Notes under the pieces: model-generated
The model's database searches: none
What the model saw: the letters and a program-made list of their open reading frames with translations, nothing else
Told to the model about the DNA's origin: nothing
Program-made: the position numbers and the translations under genes
Part shown: positions 16,093 to 26,089 of the stretch, one piece after another
Numbering within the stretch: position 1 is the stretch's first letter
Layout: each line of letters starts with the position of its first letter
From: Orenia marismortui DSM 5156
Lineage (GTDB): Bacteria; Bacillota; Halanaerobiia; Halobacteroidales; Halobacteroidaceae
Direction of reading: 5' to 3'
Length of the DNA stretch: 33,695 nt
Assembly: GCF_000379025.1 (NCBI RefSeq)
Contig: NZ_KB900618.1
Span: forward strand, 69,515-103,209

Positions 16093-18576
16093 ATGTATAA
16101 TTATAGATCAAAACAAGTTGAGTTATTATCACCAGTAGGGAATTGGGATAGTTTATATGCTGCAGTACAGAATGGCTGTGATGCAGTTTATTTAGGTGGT
16201 AAAAGCTTTAATGCTCGTGAAAATGCCGATAATTTTAGTTTAGAAGAGTTGAAAGAGGTCTTTGATTATGCTCATATTCGTGGTGTGAAGGTTTATTTAA
16301 CTGTAAATACTTTATATAAGGATAGTGAAGTTGCAGATGTACTTGAATTTATTGAAAAAATTTATCATTATGGGGTAGATGCAGTAATCCTGCAGGACTT
16401 AGGAGTAGCAAGATTAGTTAGTTTAAATTTTCCTGATTTAGAATTGCATGCAAGTACTCAATTGACCATACATAATTTAGAAGGAGCAAGATACTTAGAA
16501 GAATTAGGATTCTCTAGAGTTGTAGTGGCAAGAGAACTATCTATTCCTGAGATCAAGGAGATAGCAGAAGGGAGCAATTTAGAAGTAGAGTCTTTTGTTC
16601 ATGGAGCTTTATGTATATCTTATTCTGGACAATGTTTAATGAGTAGTTTAATTGGTGGAAGAAGTGGAAATCGTGGCCGTTGTGCTCAGCCTTGTCGTTT
16701 GCCCTATACTCTAGTTGATCTAGAGAATGAAGGCGTAGTTAGTGAAGAATTTACTAAGAAGCATTTATTAAGCCCTAAAGATATTAATACATTAGAGATT
16801 ATACCTGAGTTAATAGATGCGGGTATTAGCTCTTTTAAGATTGAAGGTAGAATGAAAAGAGCCGAGTATACTGCATTAATAACAGAAAAGTATAGAAAAT
16901 ATCTTGATCAATCTTTGGCAGTTCAAGAAACTAAGTATCAAGTTAAGGAAGAAGACCAAGAAGAAGTTAAGCAGATATTTAATCGTGGAGGATTTATTCC
17001 AGGCTATTATTTAGGCAAGAATAATTTAGATTTAATAAGTTATCAGCGCCCTAAAAATTGGGGGATCAAAGTTGCTCAGGTAATAGATTATGATTATCAA
17101 ACTAAAGAATGTAAAGTTAAGTTGTCTAAAGAAGTTAAGGCTGGAGATGGAATTGAAATTTGGACCAAATCAGGAAGAAATCCTGGGCTAATATTATCAA
17201 AATATGATCAAATTACCGATGATATAATCCGCTTTAAGATTAGTGGAAGAATAAGCAGTGGAGATTTAGTTTATCGAACTTCGCACCAGGAATTATTGGC
17301 TAGATTGCAAGAAAGCTTTCAATTAAAAGATACTATAAAAAATTTAGAAATTTATGGTCGCTTTTCAGCTAAACTAGGAGAAAGTATGAAATTAAAGTTG
17401 TGGGATCAAGCTGGTCATTATGTTGAAAGTAGCAGTGACTTTCTGCCAGAAGAAGCTAAAAAGCGTGCTATAGGGGCTGAAGACTTTCAAGAACAACTTG
17501 AAAAGTTAGGTAACACCCCTTATCAATTAGGAAGTTTAGAATTAGATATTGATAATAATTTATTTGTTCCTATTTCTAAAATAAATGAATTGCGCCGTGA
17601 TGCAGTAGAAAAGTTAAATCAAATCAGAAGTAAACAATTTATCTCAACTCCTAGAAAGAATAAGCTTAAGATAGATAGATTTAAATTAAAGAGAGGAAGA
17701 AGATCAACTAAGAAGGAATTGTCTATTTATCTTAAAGGAAGCAAAGAGATAGAAGAAATATTAAAGCAAGATATAGATAGATTATACTATGATATTAGAG
17801 ATGTTGATCTTTCTAATTTAGATAGTTTAGTTAAAATAGTTAAGGAATATAAGACAGAATTATTTATTAGATTACCACAGATAGCTCGTTTAGAAGAAAT
17901 AAAAGAGCTTAAAAAGAAACTTGAGCTATTAGAAAAGTCTAAGATTGATGGTTATCTCGTTCCTCAATTAGGTATAGCAGAAATGTTGAAAAATACATCT
18001 AAAGATTTAATTGCTGATTACCCTCTGAATAATTTTAATAGTTATACAGTTAAGCATTGGTCAGATATGAAGTATAAAAATGTTATTTTATCTCCAGAGT
18101 TGAACTTAAAAGAGATTAAAAATATTGCTAACTATAATAATATAAATAAGGAAGTTATTATTTATGGTCATTTACCAATGATGATTACTGAGTACTGTGC
18201 TATTGCAAGTGTACATAAAGGATTTGATTCTGATAAAGATTGTAATCACGAATGTTTAACAGCAAATTATGGACTTTTAGATCGTAAAGGAATGGTAGCT
18301 CCTATTGAAGCAGATGCAAATACTTGCCGAACTATTATTTATAATAGTCAACCACTATATTTAGTAGATCACTTCGATGAGATTATGAATTCAGGTTGTC
18401 AAAGTTATCGTTTAGATTTTGTCTTGGAAGATCAAGAGGAGATCATTGAAGTAATTAAGGCTTATAAAGCAAAGCTAAATGATCCTCAAGTTAATTCTCA
18501 ATTCATCAAAGAATTAAGTCTTAAATTTAAACGTAAAGGTTATACTACTGGTCATTTTTATCGGGGAGTTGAATAA
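16093..18576 (+). CDS. U32 family peptidase/RlhA-like protein with DUF3656
   Basis: An 827-residue cytosolic protein. The first 270 residues form the U32 barrel: LLSPVGNWDSLYAAVQNGCD, VYLGGKSFNAR, ELHASTQLTIHN, then HGALCISYSGQCLMSS and NRGRCAQPCRLPY, whose four cysteines are those of the U32 iron-sulfur site, and SFKIEGRMKR. A DUF3656-type middle follows (GFIPGYYLGK onwards), then a C-terminal U32-like half ending in YGHLPMMITEYC and further cysteines. Named a collagenase family historically, its best-studied member RlhA hydroxylates 23S rRNA C2501; which applies here is unknown. Length fits the long clostridial type. The start has AAAGGGAG upstream. Confidence 0.9.
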   Translation: MYNYRSKQVELLSPVGNWDSLYAAVQNGCDAVYLGGKSFNARENADNFSLEELKEVFDYAHIRGVKVYLTVNTLYKDSEVADVLEFIEKIYHYGVDAVILQDLGVARLVSLNFPDLELHASTQLTIHNLEGARYLEELGFSRVVVARELSIPEIKEIAEGSNLEVESFVHGALCISYSGQCLMSSLIGGRSGNRGRCAQPCRLPYTLVDLENEGVVSEEFTKKHLLSPKDINTLEIIPELIDAGISSFKIEGRMKRAEYTALITEKYRKYLDQSLAVQETKYQVKEEDQEEVKQIFNRGGFIPGYYLGKNNLDLISYQRPKNWGIKVAQVIDYDYQTKECKVKLSKEVKAGDGIEIWTKSGRNPGLILSKYDQITDDIIRFKISGRISSGDLVYRTSHQELLARLQESFQLKDTIKNLEIYGRFSAKLGESMKLKLWDQAGHYVESSSDFLPEEAKKRAIGAEDFQEQLEKLGNTPYQLGSLELDIDNNLFVPISKINELRRDAVEKLNQIRSKQFISTPRKNKLKIDRFKLKRGRRSTKKELSIYLKGSKEIEEILKQDIDRLYYDIRDVDLSNLDSLVKIVKEYKTELFIRLPQIARLEEIKELKKKLELLEKSKIDGYLVPQLGIAEMLKNTSKDLIADYPLNNFNSYTVKHWSDMKYKNVILSPELNLKEIKNIANYNNINKEVIIYGHLPMMITEYCAIASVHKGFDSDKDCNHECLTANYGLLDRKGMVAPIEADANTCRTIIYNSQPLYLVDHFDEIMNSGCQSYRLDFVLEDQEEIIEVIKAYKAKLNDPQVNSQFIKELSLKFKRKGYTTGHFYRGVE

Positions 18577-18692
18577 CAGCTTATATTTTTAAGGGATTAA
18601 TTAGACAATGATACTATGATTTGATATAATAATTTTGCTATATTATTCTATAAGCACAGGATAATAGAAGAAAAGAATACAGGAGGGGAAGT

Positions 18693-20024
18693 ATGAAAAA
18701 ATACATAAAAATATTAACAGTATTAGTTATGGTAGTAGTTTTGAATCTAATAGTTTCAGATTTATCAGTTGTACATGCTGAAGAAACATTAAAATTAGAA
18801 AGTGAAAAGACATTATTTGATAAGGTTAAAGATCTTTATCAAGCTGATCAAGAAGCTGAAAGCAGAAATTTACCATTTATTTATTATATTAATGAAGCAG
18901 GGTTTATGATCGGAGATTTCTATTATGATACCAACTTATTCAATAATGGAACAACATTAACTTCTGTGTTGATGTATGCTCCAGAGAGTGGGATGATTAC
19001 CTCTTTTAATGACTTAAAAGATTATCCACTAGCAGATAAGTTAACTCTAGGTGGAAGACTTAAAATAATCAAATATAATGATATTAAAAATGGAGCTATT
19101 GGTAATGATAGCTCAGATGAAGAGATTCCAGAAGAATATATGGATATGTTAGAAGAATTACAAATAATTAAGACTAAGATTGCAAATGGAACAGCAACTT
19201 CTGAAGATATGCAAAGGGCATTAGAAATACAAAATACTATAGATAGAGATAAGTTAGATGGGTATCAATTATACCATGGGTGGAATAATAGTTTAGCTTT
19301 AAATCTGACTTATGATATTAATGAGAACAATGCTATTATTGGTGAATATAATTATGAAGAGTTAGAAAGTCAAGTTAAGGATTATAAATCTGATACTATC
19401 TCATTAGCATGGGAGAATAAAGAGGTCGATAATAAGAATAATCCAAGAAGTGGACATAGGGTGATTACCAAGGTGAAGAAGAGTTTAGACTTATTAGGCC
19501 ATGATAGTCATAATAATTGGGACTATACAAAGTATACTTTAGATGCTAGAAAGTATTTCCCAGTATTTAAGAAGTCAACCTTTGCAGTTAGAATGAGAAC
19601 CCAATCTACTACAGGAGAAAAAAGAATAGATGAAGAGAGAACTAGATTACTTCGATTCCAAACTGGTAATGAAAACGCAGTAGTTTCTACATATGCTCCA
19701 TTCTTTGATATGGCATTACTTGGTGATTTAGATACTATGAAGGGATATAATTATTATAGATTTTATGATAATAACTCTGTCTTATATCAAGCAGAGTTAA
19801 GAGTTCCTATGGATCATATCTTAACTGGATTACAAGGAAATCTATTCTTTGAAGCTGGACGAGTAAGTGATAACTTTAATAGGGAGCTATTCACTGAAGA
19901 TATGCATTATTCTGGTGGTTTAGGAATTAGATACTTCTTTAATGAAGATGTAATTGTTCGTACTGATATAGGTTATTCTGAAGAAGCGGTACAATTTAGA
20001 ATGAATATTGGACAGACATTCTAA
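18693..20024 (+). CDS. BamA/TamA-like outer membrane beta-barrel protein
   Basis: A 443-residue exported protein. A signal peptide ends near VVHAEE (about residue 30). A short helical region follows, then alternating-hydrophobicity strands through to the end; the last residues QFRMNIGQTF end in Phe, as outer membrane barrels do. GHRVITKVKKSLDLLG and the near-C-terminal ALLGDLDTMKGYNYYRFYD, EAGRVSD and GLGIRYFFNEDVIVRTDIG match the surface-antigen D15/BamA barrel. No clear POTRA domains are seen, so it is barrel-only. It implies an outer membrane. Ribosome site GGAGGGGAAG; a strong terminator follows. Confidence 0.85.
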   Translation: MKKYIKILTVLVMVVVLNLIVSDLSVVHAEETLKLESEKTLFDKVKDLYQADQEAESRNLPFIYYINEAGFMIGDFYYDTNLFNNGTTLTSVLMYAPESGMITSFNDLKDYPLADKLTLGGRLKIIKYNDIKNGAIGNDSSDEEIPEEYMDMLEELQIIKTKIANGTATSEDMQRALEIQNTIDRDKLDGYQLYHGWNNSLALNLTYDINENNAIIGEYNYEELESQVKDYKSDTISLAWENKEVDNKNNPRSGHRVITKVKKSLDLLGHDSHNNWDYTKYTLDARKYFPVFKKSTFAVRMRTQSTTGEKRIDEERTRLLRFQTGNENAVVSTYAPFFDMALLGDLDTMKGYNYYRFYDNNSVLYQAELRVPMDHILTGLQGNLFFEAGRVSDNFNRELFTEDMHYSGGLGIRYFFNEDVIVRTDIGYSEEAVQFRMNIGQTF

Positions 20025-20033
20025 GCTTGCTTT

Positions 20034-20076
20034 ATATAAGAGAGTTGAGATTAATCTCAACTCTCTTATATTTTTT
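20034..20076 (+). terminator. Terminator of the BamA-like gene
   Basis: ATATAAGAGAGTTGAGA (20034-20050) pairs exactly with TCTCAACTCTCTTATAT (20055-20071) around a TTAA loop, then T residues. Confidence 0.95.
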
Positions 20077-20192
20077 GAATTATGGAATAAACTAAATTTA
20101 TTAATTTATTTTAGCAAAATTAGATTAATAAAAAGAGAAATAAAGATTTCTTATCTTAAGTTCTTATGCCAGTAGAAAATTAGAAATTATTT

Positions 20193-20218
20193 AAAGCTAT
20201 CTCTTAAGATAGCTTTTT
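20193..20218 (+). terminator. Second hairpin with T-tract in the same gap
   Basis: AAAGCTATCT (20193-20202) pairs with AGATAGCTTT (20207-20216), with five T at 20214-20218. It is about 120 bases after the first terminator. It may end a small transcript or catch readthrough before the patatin gene; no ORF is seen between the two. Confidence 0.7.
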
Positions 20219-20302
20219 ATCATGTTATAAGCAGGAAATTTAGAAAGTAAAAGGAAATATAAGCTTAAGTATAATTATAATTTTATAAGAAGGTGGGAAG
20301 TT

Positions 20303-21160
20303 ATGATAAAAGCAGGATTGGTCTTAGAGGGTGGAGGTATGAGAGGTTTATATAGCACAGGAGTATTGGATTTTTTTATGGAAAAAGGGTTATATTTTCC
20401 TTATGTAATTGGAGTTTCTGCAGGTGCTTGTCATGGAGCATCTTATATCTCCAAACAGCAAGGTAGAGGTAAGGATGTGAATATAGATTATTTAGATCAT
20501 CCAGAGTATTTAGGTTATAAAAACTTAATTACTGGTAAGGGACTATTTGGTATGGATTTTATCTTTGATAAAATACCTAATAAATTAAACCCTTATGATT
20601 ATGATGCTTGTTATGAAAATGAGAGTAAATTTATCATAGGTGCAAGTAATTGTGAAACAGGAGAAGCAATTTATTATGATAAGGATTCTTTGAATAAAGA
20701 AGAGCTTTTAACTGTGATTAGAGCTTCAAGCAGCTTACCTTTTTTAGCACCTATCGTTGATTTTAAAGGAGATAAGTTGTTAGATGGTGGGATTTCAGAT
20801 CCAATTCCCATCAGGAAGTCAATTAAAGATGGCTATAAGAAGAATGTGATCATCCTAACTAGAAATCTTACTTATAGAAAGACTCCTTTTAAAGGAAAAT
20901 GGATCGCAAAGCTATTATATAAGAGTTATCCAGGAATAGTAGATGCACTATTAAATCGTTATCAGCTTTATAATCAAACTTTAGATTATATTGAGAAATT
21001 AGAGGAAAAAGGGCAGGTGTTTGTTATTAGGCCTAAACAGGAGTTGCAGGTTAAAAGAATAGAAAAAGATGCTAATAAGTTAGTTGATCTATATAATCAA
21101 GGCTATCAGGAAGCTAAGAATTCTTATAAAGAGATAACGGATTACTTAAAAATAAAGTAA
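20303..21160 (+). CDS. Patatin-like phospholipase
   Basis: A 285-residue serine lipid acyl hydrolase of the bacterial patatin (YjjU-like) type. Seen: the oxyanion loop LEGGGMRGLYSTGVLD (residues 8-23), the nucleophile elbow GVSAG with Ser39, and the catalytic Asp in DGGISDPIP (Asp161), together the Ser-Asp dyad. No signal peptide, so it is cytosolic or membrane-associated. AAGGTGGGAAG precedes the ATG. It lies 41 bases before the outer-membrane metallopeptidase gene with no terminator between, so the two may be co-transcribed. The lipid substrate is unknown. Confidence 0.9.
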   Translation: MIKAGLVLEGGGMRGLYSTGVLDFFMEKGLYFPYVIGVSAGACHGASYISKQQGRGKDVNIDYLDHPEYLGYKNLITGKGLFGMDFIFDKIPNKLNPYDYDACYENESKFIIGASNCETGEAIYYDKDSLNKEELLTVIRASSSLPFLAPIVDFKGDKLLDGGISDPIPIRKSIKDGYKKNVIILTRNLTYRKTPFKGKWIAKLLYKSYPGIVDALLNRYQLYNQTLDYIEKLEEKGQVFVIRPKQELQVKRIEKDANKLVDLYNQGYQEAKNSYKEITDYLKIK

Positions 21161-21201
21161 TATCGAAGTAAAAGTTAATTAACTTTAAGGAGCTGAGTAA
21201 G

Positions 21202-23775
21202 ATGAGAAGGAAGTTATATACTTTAGTTATGATTTTAATTATTGTTTTTTTATCAAGTAGTATTAATGTGGTTAATGCTAATATTTTGAATTGGAGAACT
21301 TATGAGACTGAAGATTTTCTGATCTTTTATCCTCAAGGATATGAGTGGCAAGCTAAAGAGACTTTATATTATTTGGAGAAAAACAAGGATAAAATTAAGA
21401 GGTTAACAGGAAATGAAGAAGACTTTCAAACTCATGTTGTCATTCAGGATATTGGAATGGTCAGCAATGGTTATGCTAATCCATTAAATTATAAATTAGG
21501 TATCTATACTAATAATCCAGCTACTGATTCAAGAATATCTGGTATTGAAGATTGGTTTAGATATCTTAATGTCCATGAGTTTACTCATATGAGCCATTTA
21601 ACTAATACTTCAGGTAGTGCAGAAACTTTGAGTAATATCTTTGGTAATACCTTTTCGCCTAACCTTCATGCTCCTGAATGGATTATTGAAGGGATTACTG
21701 TTTATAATGAATCACAAACTAGTCAATATGAAGGAAGGTTGCATGATGGTTATTTTGATGCTATTGTGGCAGCTAAAGTTCAAGCTGGAGATTTACCATC
21801 TATCTCAGAAGCTACTTATGAATATAATGATTTTCCTAGGGGAAAGGGATATATTTATGGTGGAGCTATCTTTGAGTATTTATCTCAAGGTTATGGTGAA
21901 GATAAATTTGCTGAATTTTTCGATGAATATGGAAGCTACTGGTGGACTCCTTTTATAGGAGATCTTTTTCCAACTATAGGAATTGATAAGGCTGCTAAGA
22001 AGGTTTATGGTTATAATTTAGAGGAATTATTTGCTGAATGGAAGGCTTATGAAAGAAAGCATTATAAGAATTGGAAAGTTGATGGTCAAAAAATTATAGA
22101 TACAAGCAAAGGAGATATTTATAGTTTAACAGTATTTGATGATAAATTATACTATTTCAAATCAGATTTATTAAGGGACAGGCCTTTTTCATATAGGAAG
22201 ATTAACAAGCTATGTGAATATGACTTAAGAAAGTCTAAAGAAAGAATATTAAAAGTGAACTTGGCTCCAGGCAATGGATCAATTACTAAAGTAGGAAGAA
22301 AATTATATTATTCTATACTAAATATCTCTAATAACTTCTCAAATGTTGATAGATCAGGGAAAGGTACAATTGCTACTTTATATAGTTATGATTTAGATAC
22401 TGCTAAAAGTAAGAAGTTATTTTCTGATGATTTCAAAGATTTTCTAGTCTCAGATAATGGTGAAGTTATTTATGTTAAGGATTCTAAGGAGGAGTTTGGT
22501 TCAGAAGTATGGAGTTATTATAATGGAGTTAAGAAATTAATAGGAAATGTGAATAGTTTAATTACTGAGCTAAGAAGATACCAAGATAAATCTATAGTAG
22601 TTAGCAAGGAGAAGAGAGGTTCTTGGGGAATCAATTATTTAGATTTAGAGCAGATGGAATTATCTACTTTGATTGATTCCAACTATGGGGAAACAGATAT
22701 TAATTTAAGGAATGATAAACTCTATTTTTCAAGCAATTATGATGGTTACCAAGCTATTTATGAATATGATCTACTGGATAAAGATTTATATAGATTAACT
22801 GATAAGGGTTATTCTATCAATGGGGTAGTTAATAATGATAGACTATATTTTGTAGGAGTTAGTTCTGATGGTAAGGGAATCTATCAAAGGGCAAAGGTAG
22901 AAAAAAATTATGATTTAGTTGCAGCAGAGAAAGAGGCTGAATCTGATAAGATAGATCTAGAAGAATTAGGGATTGATATCAAAAAGGGAAGAGGCTTTGG
23001 AAGGAGCCTGAAATATTTATTTAAGCCTCATACTAGGTTCATCTTTCCGATAATAGCGTCTGGTGAAGATGCCTTAGGTTTTAACTCTTATACTATGACC
23101 TATGGTAATGGGGGGGTTAACTTCAATTGGAATTCTAAGATGTTAATGCCTGTTAAGCTATCATTTAGTAGTAATAGAGAAGATGATGATAGAGAGAATA
23201 CTTTGAATTTAGCTTATCCACTTTATGAATCAGATTTAGGAGGGTTATCTCTTATTCAAGTAGATTATACTACTGATTTTAGCGATTCAACTCCAGGGCT
23301 TATGTTAAATTTTAGTTATCCTAGACAGGATTTATCTATATATCTACAAAAAGATATAGCAGATCAAGGCTTTAATAGTGAGCTTAACTATAGTTATTCT
23401 TTTGATAATAGCAGTATTAGCTTTAAAGCTAATAAATTTGAAGAATTTGATCAGGATGAAATGATGAGAGGTTTTGATTTTGATGAAGCAGATAATGGCT
23501 ATCAAGCTAATTTAGATTATACCCATAAGTTGATTGAAATTAGAGATGGTGCTTGGAATCCAAATTTCTTTATTGCTGATGTGTATGGTAATATTTTTGC
23601 AGATTATTATAAAGATGAAGATATTGCTAGAGATAGGTTCTCTTATGGTTATGAATTTATCTTTGAAACTGGGCTTGGAAGCCACCTTTATTTAAAACCT
23701 ACATTAGGCTTTTCATTATCTGAAGATTTTGAGGATGATATAGCTAGTTATTTAAGAATTGAATTGAGTTTTTAG
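21202..23775 (+). CDS. Metallopeptidase-beta-propeller-barrel fusion, probable outer membrane protein
   Basis: An 857-residue exported protein. The signal peptide ends near VVNAN (about residue 27). Residues about 30-290 form a gluzincin-type peptidase: HEFTH at 125-129 supplies the zinc His pair and catalytic Glu, and Glu163 in WIIEGITVYNE is the likely third ligand. Residues about 300-590 show repeated blades (KGDIYSLTVFDDKLYYFKS, DKLYFSSNYDGYQAIYEYD), as in TolB/DPP-type propellers. The last 240 residues (after RGFGRSLKYLFKPH) are a series of amphipathic strands ending IELSF, a barrel-like C-terminus. Surface proteolysis is inferred. The start has AAGGAGC upstream. Confidence 0.82.
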   Translation: MRRKLYTLVMILIIVFLSSSINVVNANILNWRTYETEDFLIFYPQGYEWQAKETLYYLEKNKDKIKRLTGNEEDFQTHVVIQDIGMVSNGYANPLNYKLGIYTNNPATDSRISGIEDWFRYLNVHEFTHMSHLTNTSGSAETLSNIFGNTFSPNLHAPEWIIEGITVYNESQTSQYEGRLHDGYFDAIVAAKVQAGDLPSISEATYEYNDFPRGKGYIYGGAIFEYLSQGYGEDKFAEFFDEYGSYWWTPFIGDLFPTIGIDKAAKKVYGYNLEELFAEWKAYERKHYKNWKVDGQKIIDTSKGDIYSLTVFDDKLYYFKSDLLRDRPFSYRKINKLCEYDLRKSKERILKVNLAPGNGSITKVGRKLYYSILNISNNFSNVDRSGKGTIATLYSYDLDTAKSKKLFSDDFKDFLVSDNGEVIYVKDSKEEFGSEVWSYYNGVKKLIGNVNSLITELRRYQDKSIVVSKEKRGSWGINYLDLEQMELSTLIDSNYGETDINLRNDKLYFSSNYDGYQAIYEYDLLDKDLYRLTDKGYSINGVVNNDRLYFVGVSSDGKGIYQRAKVEKNYDLVAAEKEAESDKIDLEELGIDIKKGRGFGRSLKYLFKPHTRFIFPIIASGEDALGFNSYTMTYGNGGVNFNWNSKMLMPVKLSFSSNREDDDRENTLNLAYPLYESDLGGLSLIQVDYTTDFSDSTPGLMLNFSYPRQDLSIYLQKDIADQGFNSELNYSYSFDNSSISFKANKFEEFDQDEMMRGFDFDEADNGYQANLDYTHKLIEIRDGAWNPNFFIADVYGNIFADYYKDEDIARDRFSYGYEFIFETGLGSHLYLKPTLGFSLSEDFEDDIASYLRIELSF

Positions 23776-24088
23776 TATAGAAGATTTTAATAAGTGTATA
23801 TCTTATACTCTCAAACCTATTGCTAAAGCAGTAGGTTTTTGTTTTAAGGACTACTTTTTAGAGAGATAGATAAATTTATTAAATAAGAAGATTACTTAAC
23901 CAAAGTCTTGTGAAAGAAGTTGTATTTTACTTCATGATCAATTAGTCTTGGTCTAATAAAACAGTGATTAAGAATAGAAAGATATTAATTTCTTATTTTA
24001 AATTTAAAATCTATATCAGATATCTATTATATTTTTTAATAAGAGTGAATAAATTTAAAATAAGAAGCTCATAAGGAAGTGAAGTTAA
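23776..24088. other. Intergenic gap with a terminator only
   Basis: After the terminator at 23813-23845, I see no gene or clear repeat. A short ATTAG/CTAAT hairpin occurs near 23940, and a 13-base match to the decayed tiny-peptide unit (AGTTGTATTTTAC near 23920) is probably chance, because no CATATATT promoter lies upstream. Confidence 0.6.
23813..23845 (+). terminator. Terminator of the metallopeptidase gene
   Basis: AAACCTATTGC (23813-23823) pairs with GCAGTAGGTTT (23828-23838, one wobble) and is followed by T residues. Confidence 0.8.
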
Positions 24089-24823
24089 TTGATTATTAGA
24101 GCTAAGAAGTATATGATTTATATATTGATTTTAATTTTTTATATAATTTTTTTCTTGCCAAATAGATTAGAAATAGATGTTTTAATTCCTAGCCAACCAA
24201 TTGCTCAACAAAGAGTTGTAGTAATTGATCCAGGCCATGGTGGGGTAGATGGTGGAACAAGTTATGGAGGTATATTAGAAAAGGATATTAACTTGGAAAT
24301 TGGATTAGAATTAAGAAGATATTTGGAAAAGAATAGTAATGTTAAAGTGATTATGACTAGGCAAGAAGATATTGCTCTAGATCACCTCAATAAATATTCT
24401 AGTAGTAGACATACAAGAGACTTGAGGGCTAGGATAGATAGAATTAATCGATTAGAGGCTGATATATTTATTAGTTTGCATGTAGATCATAGGATTAATC
24501 AGCCCTGGCAAAAAGGAGCAGTAGTCTTATATTATCCACGCCACCAACAGAATAAAATAATAGCAGAGATTGTACAAAGACATCTAAATAACTTAAAATA
24601 TCCTGGGGTTAAAATAAAAGATCATAAAATTCTCAAAAGAAGAAATCTCTATATTTTAAAAGCTAAAAAAACTCCAGGAATTTTGATTGAGCTAGGGTTT
24701 ATCACTAATTATGAAGATCGTAAGCTGTTAGTTCAAAAAAGTTATCAACGGGCTTTAGTAAAGGCTATTTACCGTGGAATAGAAGAGTATTTTTCTGGGT
24801 TTAGATTTCTTGACTTGGATTAG
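24089..24823 (+). CDS. N-acetylmuramoyl-L-alanine amidase (Amidase_3, CwlD-like)
   Basis: A 244-residue zinc amidase that cuts the amide bond between muramic acid and the peptide stem. An N-terminal membrane segment (about residues 8-26) acts as signal anchor. The Amidase_3 fold follows: VVVIDPGHGGVDGG (zinc His), LEKDINLEIGLEL (zinc Glu), FISLHVDH (third zinc His), and ILIELGFITNYEDRKLL (catalytic Glu). Size and membrane anchor recall CwlD, which makes muramic-lactam in the spore cortex; that fits a spore-former but is not proven. TTG start with AAGGAAGTGA upstream. It is 42 bases before a polysaccharide deacetylase gene, probably co-transcribed. Confidence 0.88.
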   Translation: MIIRAKKYMIYILILIFYIIFFLPNRLEIDVLIPSQPIAQQRVVVIDPGHGGVDGGTSYGGILEKDINLEIGLELRRYLEKNSNVKVIMTRQEDIALDHLNKYSSSRHTRDLRARIDRINRLEADIFISLHVDHRINQPWQKGAVVLYYPRHQQNKIIAEIVQRHLNNLKYPGVKIKDHKILKRRNLYILKAKKTPGILIELGFITNYEDRKLLVQKSYQRALVKAIYRGIEEYFSGFRFLDLD

Positions 24824-24865
24824 AAATACTAGCTTTTCTTAATTAAGAGAGTCAGGAGTGTTACT

Positions 24866-26089
24866 ATGATTAATTTTAATAAGAATAAGGTTTATCTAAT
24901 TTTTTTCTTTATCTGTTTTTTGGGGATATCTTCTTTGTGTACTTTTTTTATTAAAGGAAACTATCTTTTGGCAAAAGATCAATTAAAAGAAATTCCTCAA
25001 GAATTAAGCTTATCAGCAAAATTAAGACTAAAAGTTAGGAATTTCTTATTATATTCTAAGTTAAACCAATTGGTAGAAGTGATTATTGATCAAGAGAATA
25101 AGCAAATTAATCAAGAATTAGAGAATAGAGTAATAAGTTTTTTAAGTAGTGAAAAGTTAGCACAAGTAATAACTGATAATACTAAAAGAAAGATTATTGA
25201 AGATATAGGTTATAAAGGGGATAAAGTCTATTTGAATCTTTCTGGCAATATTTATCAATTAAATGTATTTCAGCAGTTTTTTATTATTGAGTCATTGCTT
25301 AAACTTTTTGCAGATATTGACAAGGTAGAAGAGATACAATTCTTAATTGATACTCAAAAATTAAAATTATCACCATATTTAGATATCTTAGCTCCTATTA
25401 AGATTAGAAAAAGTGATGCAAAAATTGCCATAATAATTGATGATTTTGGAAATAATGCCGAGGGAACAGGAGGAATATTAAATTTAAAGCAAAAGATGAC
25501 TTGTGCGATTATGCCTTTTAAGGAGAGTTCAACTGAAGAGGCTGAAATAGCCAAAAATTTGGGATTTGAAGTTATTATACATTTGCCTATGGAAACAGAG
25601 TTAGATAGGCCAAATTGGTTAGGAGTTAAACCAATTTTAACTTCATTGCCTGATGAAGAAATAAAAGCTAGAATGCAAGAAGCAGTCAATGATTTACCAC
25701 AAGCTATTGGCTTTAATAACCATACTGGTGATAAAGCAAGTGCTGACAAACGGGTAATGAAAGCTATTTTAGAGGTTGCTAAGCAGAATAATTTAATAGC
25801 TATAGATAGTAGAACCACTCCTAAGACAGTGGTAAGAGTGGTAGCAGAAGAACTAGGGGTTAGAGTTTTAGAAAGAGATGTCTTTTTAGATCATCATAAG
25901 AATTATGGGTATATTAGAAAGTCTATTCTAAAATTAGCAGGGAAATCGATTATAAAAGGTCAGGCTATAGGAATTGGTCATGTTGGTCCCCATGGAGGTA
26001 ATGTAACTTCATTGGCTTTAAAAAATTTACTTCCTGCTATTGAGAAAGCGGATATTAAATTTGTGACAGTTAGTGAATTAATAGATTAG
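24866..26089 (+). CDS. Divergent polysaccharide deacetylase family protein (DUF610)
   Basis: A 407-residue exported protein. N-terminal signal anchor (about 9-28), then a mixed 140-residue region with a GerM-like feel (KVYLNLSGNIYQLNVFQQFFIIESLL), then the divergent deacetylase domain (about 190-405): AIIIDDFGNNAEGT with the metal Asp pair, FEVIIHLPMETEL, GFNNHTGDKAS with the metal His, FLDHHKN and GIGHVGPHGGN. Related proteins are thought to act on polysaccharide outside the membrane, but their substrate is not established. Its neighbour, the amidase, supports a cell-wall or cortex role. Ribosome site CAGGAGTG. Confidence 0.87.
   Translation: MINFNKNKVYLIFFFICFLGISSLCTFFIKGNYLLAKDQLKEIPQELSLSAKLRLKVRNFLLYSKLNQLVEVIIDQENKQINQELENRVISFLSSEKLAQVITDNTKRKIIEDIGYKGDKVYLNLSGNIYQLNVFQQFFIIESLLKLFADIDKVEEIQFLIDTQKLKLSPYLDILAPIKIRKSDAKIAIIIDDFGNNAEGTGGILNLKQKMTCAIMPFKESSTEEAEIAKNLGFEVIIHLPMETELDRPNWLGVKPILTSLPDEEIKARMQEAVNDLPQAIGFNNHTGDKASADKRVMKAILEVAKQNNLIAIDSRTTPKTVVRVVAEELGVRVLERDVFLDHHKNYGYIRKSILKLAGKSIIKGQAIGIGHVGPHGGNVTSLALKNLLPAIEKADIKFVTVSELID

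Noticed and set aside
21641-21958. 105-residue open frame on the plus strand in another phase
   Set aside because: It overlaps the metallopeptidase domain, including the zinc-ligand Glu, and has no ribosome site or recognisable motif.
23915-23945. Possible further decayed tiny-peptide unit (AGTTGTATTTTAC shared with 28145)
   Set aside because: Only 13 bases match, and there is no CATATATT promoter or peptide-like frame nearby.
25354-25818. 154-residue open frame on the minus strand
   Set aside because: It lies wholly inside the polysaccharide deacetylase domain, which has clear motifs on the other strand.
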